Virus record (IMG/VR): IMGVR_UViG_3300020731_000070
Span: 1 to 27,501 of that record
Reading direction: 5' to 3' (one strand)
Length of the DNA stretch: 27,501 nt
From: a virus
Shown here one piece after another: positions 24,417 to 27,501 of this stretch. Each line of letters starts with the position of its first letter. Position 1 is the stretch's first letter. Below the pieces are notes generated by a model that was given only the letters and a program-made list of their open reading frames with translations, was not told the DNA's origin and made no database searches. Position numbers and translations under genes: made by a program.

Positions 24417-24711
24417 TTATAAGTTGTTCTATAAGTGGTATCCCTTTCTTTTCTGCCTCCTTAGTTTCACTCTCATCCATTTTTAAATAATTAACTCTCA
24501 ACCAATTAACTGACTCTACCATGTCCTTTAGACTAGAGGTCAGCTTTTGGAAACGCTCAAATGTTTTATCGTCTCCATTAAGGTCAAGTGTAATACTATT
24601 TAAAGAGGCTGATAGTTCGTTAATCTTTCTGTTAAGTGCAAAGAACAAGGCATACATGCCATCTTGCTTGTATAATAATAATTCTTCCTTAAGTGTTTCT
24701 AATTCAGACAT
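24394..24711 (-). CDS. Small coiled-coil protein (105 aa)
   Basis: The protein is almost fully helical with heptad-like leucines (MSELETLKEELLLYKQDGMY, LNRKINELSASLNSITLDLN, FQKLTSSLKDMVESVNWLRV). It overlaps the genes on both sides by 13-23 nt, showing translational coupling. No enzyme or membrane motif is seen. An accessory packaging or assembly protein is possible; the family is not recognised. Confidence 0.55.
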   Translation of the reverse strand: MSELETLKEELLLYKQDGMYALFFALNRKINELSASLNSITLDLNGDDKTFERFQKLTSSLKDMVESVNWLRVNYLKMDESETKEAEKKGIPLIEQLINENKKSR

Positions 24712-25046
24712 ATCGTTGCTTGTATTTGTTCTTCATGATTTATAATATGAATGGAAAATTTATTATTAATAATTCCCTCATATATATTATCTAATTCATA
24801 TTCAGTTAATGGATTTTTTGTATCTTTTATAATGTGGTAAAAAAATGCATCTTCTGGTTCTATATCCTTGGCTAATCCTTCTACATCATCTAGGCTTTCT
24901 CCAAACATTATAATCTCATAGTGCTTGTCAAAAAATAATACAACTCCCGCATTTACCTGTGACTCGTAATACAAATCTTTAATAGGTTTTATTTCTATTA
25001 TATAATTTGCTGCATTGGTAAGGTTGATTATTAATGCTCGGCTCAT
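24699..25046 (-). CDS. Hypothetical protein (115 aa, start uncertain)
   Basis: I choose the ATG at 25046 (MSRALIINLTNAANYIIEIK), 8 nt after the stop of the co-chaperonin gene. In-frame ATG codons also exist at 25061 and 25097, but they lie inside that gene. The protein is mixed alpha/beta (AGVVLFFDKHYEIIMFGESL) with an acidic middle (DDVEGLAKDIEPEDAFFYH). No known motif is recognised. It overlaps the next gene by 13 nt. Confidence 0.5.
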   Translation of the reverse strand: MSRALIINLTNAANYIIEIKPIKDLYYESQVNAGVVLFFDKHYEIIMFGESLDDVEGLAKDIEPEDAFFYHIIKDTKNPLTEYELDNIYEGIINNKFSIHIINHEEQIQATICLN

Positions 25047-25054
25047 AGCCAAAT

Positions 25055-25654
25055 TTAGCATACTTTGTCGAAGACCCCAAGAATGTCTTCCCTCCATATT
25101 CTGATTGCTCTTTTCTCCTCGTTGTTAAAGTGATATACCATTTCATAATCAGAATACTTATAACAAAGCACCCTGTCTCCTGCCTCTACAAATGCATCAT
25201 CAGGTACAGCAATAATATCAAATACTGTATCTAATGTTTCTTCAAATGGAGAGTAGATTGTTTTGCTGACTGACTCCTTAGGTATTCTTTTACCTATGTA
25301 GTTTCCATTTAATGGAATCAGTTCACCTGTTTCTTTGTTAATCTTAGCATAGACTGTCATGTCAAAATGAATTGCTAGAATAGTCCACTGTTCTGCTAGA
25401 TTAGTCTTGATAATCTGACCTTCGTTTGTTAGGATGTTATGATGTACAATAAGTAGGTCTCCAACCTCTACGGTTGATATACCTTCTCCTACACTCATCA
25501 CCTCACATACTACTGGATTTTGTTCACGGCTATTTTCTCCGTACTTTCTACCAATGTAAAGTCTAATAGACTTACCATCTGGCATTTTGATTTCATGCGT
25601 TTCTTTTTGCTCATTGAACGACTTAACAATGAGTTGTTTTCTTTTGGCTTTCAT
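25055..25654 (-). CDS. GroES-like co-chaperonin with two Cpn10-type halves (199 aa)
   Basis: Residues 48-70 (VVCEVMSVGEG, then VEVGDLLIV) match the core of Cpn10/GroES ('GeVvaVG.G....vkvGD.Vlf'). The C-terminal end EEKRAIRIWREDILGVFD (179-196) matches the family's last strand ('e.liire.DILavve'). A second core-like segment occurs at 144-164 (VFDIIAVPDDAFVEAGDRVL). The length is twice that of GroES (97) and T4 gp31 (111). A mobile loop would lie at about 20-45 (MPDGKSIRLYIGRKYGENSR). It probably binds the host GroEL and helps fold a virion protein such as the capsid, as T4 gp31 does. It follows a tRNA and precedes portal-side genes. Confidence 0.65.
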   Translation of the reverse strand: MKAKRKQLIVKSFNEQKETHEIKMPDGKSIRLYIGRKYGENSREQNPVVCEVMSVGEGISTVEVGDLLIVHHNILTNEGQIIKTNLAEQWTILAIHFDMTVYAKINKETGELIPLNGNYIGKRIPKESVSKTIYSPFEETLDTVFDIIAVPDDAFVEAGDRVLCYKYSDYEMVYHFNNEEKRAIRIWREDILGVFDKVC

Positions 25655-25668
25655 GTCTTTGTGTTTGC

Positions 25669-25739
25669 ACCGATTATTAGAATCGAACTAATGCCTTTGG
25701 TTTTGGAGACCAATATTCTACCCCTAAACTAAATCGGAT
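25669..25739 (-). tRNA. tRNA-Trp (anticodon CCA), 71 nt
   Basis: In order on the minus strand: acceptor CCGATT paired with AATCGG (6 bp; position 1-72 reads T-T), TA at 8-9, D-arm GTTT/GAAT with loop containing AGGGGTA, anticodon stem TTGGT/ACCAA with loop CTCCAAA (anticodon CCA), a 4-nt variable loop AGGC, and T-arm ATTAG/CTAAT with loop TTCGATT. The discriminator base is G. The 3' CCA is not encoded (GCAA follows). It lies between two genes and is probably processed from their mRNA. Confidence 0.85.
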
Positions 25740-25743
25740 ATGT

Positions 25744-26007
25744 TTATTTTTTTGTTGAACCTCCGTCCTTCCCATTACGGGCTCTGTTAGCTGATGCGCT
25801 TTCCTTCACCAGCTTTCCAGACTTTGTATGGCTCATATCCTTACCATCACCATTTCCGTATGTACCTGCATCTCTGTTAGCCTTGTTAAGTTTAACACGA
25901 TACTTTTTACGCTCGGGAGTAGCATGATACTTTGTATTGTAATCATTCTTCTTCTTACGAGCCTCAGGATTATTACGGAAATAAATTGCTGATTTGGATA
26001 GTGCCAT
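25744..26007 (-). CDS. Small basic conserved phage protein (87 aa)
   Basis: The sequence MALSKSAIYFRNNPEARKKK, then ATPERKKYRVKLNKANRDAG and SHTKSGKLVKESASANRARN resembles a small phage protein seen widely in environmental and Bacteroidota phages, for which I know no function. It is strongly basic, without Cys motifs or membrane segments. Its start overlaps the stop of the preceding 57-residue gene (TAATG). Its charge suggests nucleic-acid binding or a place in the capsid. Confidence 0.75.
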   Translation of the reverse strand: MALSKSAIYFRNNPEARKKKNDYNTKYHATPERKKYRVKLNKANRDAGTYGNGDGKDMSHTKSGKLVKESASANRARNGKDGGSTKK

Positions 26008-26180
26008 TATTTCTTCTTTGTTTTTCCTACAGATGCCATTTTGATTTCACTCTTCTCGTAGTCAGGACGAAGCTTACGACCCATCTCTCCGTAACCAGGC
26101 TTTACAATATCACTTGACTTTACTGGTACGTTGATTGTTTTTTTAGCAGGCTCCTGCTTCTTCATTTTAACTTTAGCCAT
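26007..26180 (-). CDS. Small basic protein starting MAKVKMKK (57 aa)
   Basis: The frame reads MAKVKMKKQEPAKKTINVPV, then SSDIVKPGYGEMGRKLRPDY and KSEIKMASVGKTKKK with a TAA that overlaps the next start. It is coupled on both sides (1-nt gap upstream). The N-terminus MAKVK is shared with two other small genes of this cluster. No known domain; function unknown. Confidence 0.7.
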   Translation of the reverse strand: MAKVKMKKQEPAKKTINVPVKSSDIVKPGYGEMGRKLRPDYEKSEIKMASVGKTKKK

Positions 26181-26181
26181 A

Positions 26182-26475
26182 TTATGATTTTTTATGTTTG
26201 TTTGCGAATGACCTTGCAGCTGCTGGTGAACTGAATCCCCATGCCTTTAATGCCAAGGCTTTTCTTGTTGGTTCTCCGTTTGGCTTTTTCATTGGACCTG
26301 CCATAGCCGCAAAACGAGCAGCAAAAGAAACCCTACGAGGGTTAGTCCCTGACTTAACTGGCGCTTTTAAATTACCACCATGAGCTTTGTTATAAGAGGC
26401 TCTACCTTTAGCATTCAATCCTCCTTCTTTATTTTTACCTTCAGAACGCTGCCATGCAGCTGTTTTATAAGCCAT
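26182..26475 (-). CDS. DUF6321-like small basic protein (97 aa)
   Basis: The segments AYKTAAWQRSEGKNKEGGLN and AKGRASYNK, then PVKSGTNPRRVSFAARFAAM and KPNGEPTRKALALKAWG, match what I know of the DUF6321 family ('W.r.eGKn..GGLnakGRa', 'NPRR.SFaaR'). It is common in phage genomes and of unknown function. Its ATG lies inside the end of the HNH gene (11-nt overlap). Confidence 0.75.
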   Translation of the reverse strand: MAYKTAAWQRSEGKNKEGGLNAKGRASYNKAHGGNLKAPVKSGTNPRRVSFAARFAAMAGPMKKPNGEPTRKALALKAWGFSSPAAARSFANKHKKS

Positions 26476-26998
26476 GTTTATTAGTTATTAATTTACACAT
26501 ATTTAAAAACTCATCATTAGATAAATTATGTTTTGCAATGTTTACCATTCTGCAAACTAATTGCACATTTCCTTTTATATATCCTAAATTTGAATCTATC
26601 CTATCTATTGATACATTTGTATTTACAACTCCATCTCCAAGTATCATTGACATTTTTATTCCAGTCAAAGCGCATCTTCCATCTTGATTTATATACAAAT
26701 CTTCTAAATCATCTAATGATATGCAATCACCTTTTCTATTTATAGCTTTGCTTCTTAAGTAGCATAAATAGCTTCTTTTGTTTTTTGTTCTTTTATGATT
26801 TACATATGTAAGCTTATCTTCTCCATATGTTTTTTTATGGTATGATTTCATTTTAGATGAAATACATTTTTTACACCATGATTGATATTTTTTAGTACCA
26901 TCAGCTTTATTACCAGTAGTATAAAAATTATCCATATCGCAATAAGTATTGCAATGAGAACAAGATTTACCATGAATAATTTGCCATGCTTCCGACAT
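26465..26998 (-). CDS. HNH endonuclease with N-terminal zinc knuckle (177 aa)
   Basis: Cys13, Cys16, Cys42 and Cys45 form a likely zinc site (KSCSHC and WCKKC). The C-terminal part has RCALTGIKM (108-116) and SIDRIDSNLGYIKGNVQLVC (130-149), the typical order of HNH homing-type nucleases ('C.lTG', 'sidRid...GY..gN'). It cuts double-stranded DNA in related phage proteins, usually as a free-standing mobile element or in packaging. Here it lies in a cluster of tiny genes, away from any terminase, which favours a free-standing homing-type role. The 3' end overlaps the DUF6321-like gene by 11 nt. Confidence 0.8.
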   Translation of the reverse strand: MSEAWQIIHGKSCSHCNTYCDMDNFYTTGNKADGTKKYQSWCKKCISSKMKSYHKKTYGEDKLTYVNHKRTKNKRSYLCYLRSKAINRKGDCISLDDLEDLYINQDGRCALTGIKMSMILGDGVVNTNVSIDRIDSNLGYIKGNVQLVCRMVNIAKHNLSNDEFLNMCKLITNKHGL

Positions 26999-26999
26999 A

Positions 27000-27143
27000 C
27001 TATTTACCTTTTATTTTCTTTTCTTGTTTCAACATTTCCTTGGTAGGCTTTTTACCACTACCTGCGGCAGCACGAATATTATCCCATAGACCTCTCTTGG
27101 AATAATGACCATCAGCTCTTTTAATCATCTTTACTTTTGCCAC
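27000..27143 (-). CDS. Small basic protein, GTG start (47 aa)
   Basis: With the GTG at 27143 the protein begins MAKVKMIKRADGHYSKRGLW, the same MAKVK as two neighbouring genes, which supports this start over the ATG at 27128. The motif RGLWDNIRAAAGSGKKPTKE is one I have met in many small phage proteins of Bacteroidota; its function is unknown. It overlaps the preceding gene by 13 nt in another frame. Confidence 0.65.
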   Translation of the reverse strand: MAKVKMIKRADGHYSKRGLWDNIRAAAGSGKKPTKEMLKQEKKIKGK

Positions 27144-27298
27144 TTGCCTTTGATTTGATTCTCTAATCTTTTCTTTAATAACCCATCAGTCATAGCAATT
27201 TCTCTAGCTGATATCATTGCCATCTTCTTTTCATGAGCAGGTGTACCTTGTTCAGGTTTGTCACCCATGCCTGTCTTCTTTAGTTTAACTTTTGCCAT
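27131..27298 (-). CDS. Small basic protein starting MAKVKLKK (55 aa)
   Basis: The frame reads MAKVKLKKTGMGDKPEQGTP, then AHEKKMAMISAREIAMTDGL and LKKRLENQIKGKWQK. It is helical in its second half. A TATATTTGTGT element abuts the ATG directly (no gap between GTGT and ATG). Function unknown. Confidence 0.7.
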   Translation of the reverse strand: MAKVKLKKTGMGDKPEQGTPAHEKKMAMISAREIAMTDGLLKKRLENQIKGKWQK

Positions 27299-27309
27299 AC
27301 ACAAATATA
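27299..27309 (-). promoter_or_regulatory. TATATTTGTGT element abutting a start codon
   Basis: This is an exact copy of the 11-mer found upstream of three other genes here. The box is only 3 nt from the ATG, so transcription from it would begin inside the start codon. It may instead act as a start-proximal translation element, or drive a slightly truncated or leaderless message. Confidence 0.35.
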
Positions 27310-27501
27310 CTATTTATATTTATTAATTATATCCTCTAACTCTTGACGCGTCCACTTCTTTATTCGCTGATTCATGTATATAAACTCTAGTTCATTTACA
27401 GCTCTATCTCCTATCTTTTTAACAAGTCCTACTCTGTACATAACCTGATTACCATGCAAATAAAGATTACAGCCGGCACACTGTAGGTTCACATTCCATT
27501 C
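27310..27501 (-). CDS. NinG-like protein, 5' end outside window
   Basis: The visible C-terminal 63 residues read WNVNLQCAGCNLYLHGNQVM, then YRVGLVKKIGDRAVNELE. The pattern 'QC..CN...hGN...Yr..l..kiG...v..L' matches the C-terminal part of lambda NinG/Rap, a structure-specific nuclease involved in phage recombination. The frame continues through the right edge; codon GTG at 27492 is an internal Val, not a start. The zinc site residues Cys-x-x-Cys are present. Confidence 0.65.
   Translation of the reverse strand, partial: EWNVNLQCAGCNLYLHGNQVMYRVGLVKKIGDRAVNELEFIYMNQRIKKWTRQELEDIINKYK

Noticed and set aside
1-27501. CRISPR arrays, insertion sequences, rRNA or integration genes
   Set aside because: No regular direct repeats with spacers, transposase, integrase or rRNA-like sequence were found.

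Overview
The window looks like the virion-structure half of a tailed phage genome (podovirus-like, with protein resemblance to crAss-like phages of Bacteroidota). Every supported gene is on the minus strand, so the map reads from right (27501) to left (1). The host is probably a member of the Bacteroidota. The DNA is AT-rich, intergenic gaps carry TAnnTTTG boxes (the Bacteroidota sigma-A -7 element) instead of sigma70 boxes, strong Shine-Dalgarno sequences are not evident, and several small proteins resemble families common in phages of that phylum. No integrase, repressor, large terminase, lysis or replication gene is visible.

Layout in transcription order. (1) 27501-25744: a cut-off NinG-like protein, then a run of very small lysine-rich proteins (three sharing the N-terminus MAKVK), an HNH endonuclease and a DUF6321-like protein. 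(2) 25739-23676: a tRNA-Trp, a GroES-like co-chaperonin that seems to hold two half-domains, and three poorly known proteins, one of them a probable winged-helix protein just before the portal gene. (3) 23647-18555: portal, acidic scaffold-like protein and major capsid protein; terminators follow the portal and capsid genes. (4) 18184-11165: an unknown 303-residue protein with its own promoter, then three small adaptor/ring-type proteins and a 1309-residue nozzle or 'muzzle' protein. (5) 11162-1250: four candidate ejection/internal virion proteins (246, 538, 754 and 1263 residues), interrupted by a PurD-like ATP-grasp enzyme and a 50-residue basic protein. (6) 1249-726: a gene-free stretch rich in RNA structure. 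(7) 725-1: a beta-rich, probably tail-associated protein and a cut-off gene.

The structural genes form a coherent pathway: the scaffold shapes a capsid around the portal, adaptor and ring proteins connect the portal to the nozzle, and the internal proteins are loaded for ejection. The co-chaperonin probably helps fold a virion protein. Transcription is cut into units by hairpin terminators at about 21255, 18520, 17230 and 1105, each followed by a gap; three of the four gaps hold a TATATTTG-type box, and an exact 11-mer TATATTTGTGT recurs four times.

The least expected elements are: three 7-nt-loop hairpins downstream of the 1263-residue gene, whose loops can form alternative kissing pairs and one of which is the terminator; a 331-nt region closed by a perfect 13-bp helix with a possible pseudoknot; the ATP-grasp enzyme inside the ejection-protein block; the double co-chaperonin; and repeated decamers in the 370-bp gap after the capsid gene. 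All family calls come from reading the sequence by eye; no database search was run.
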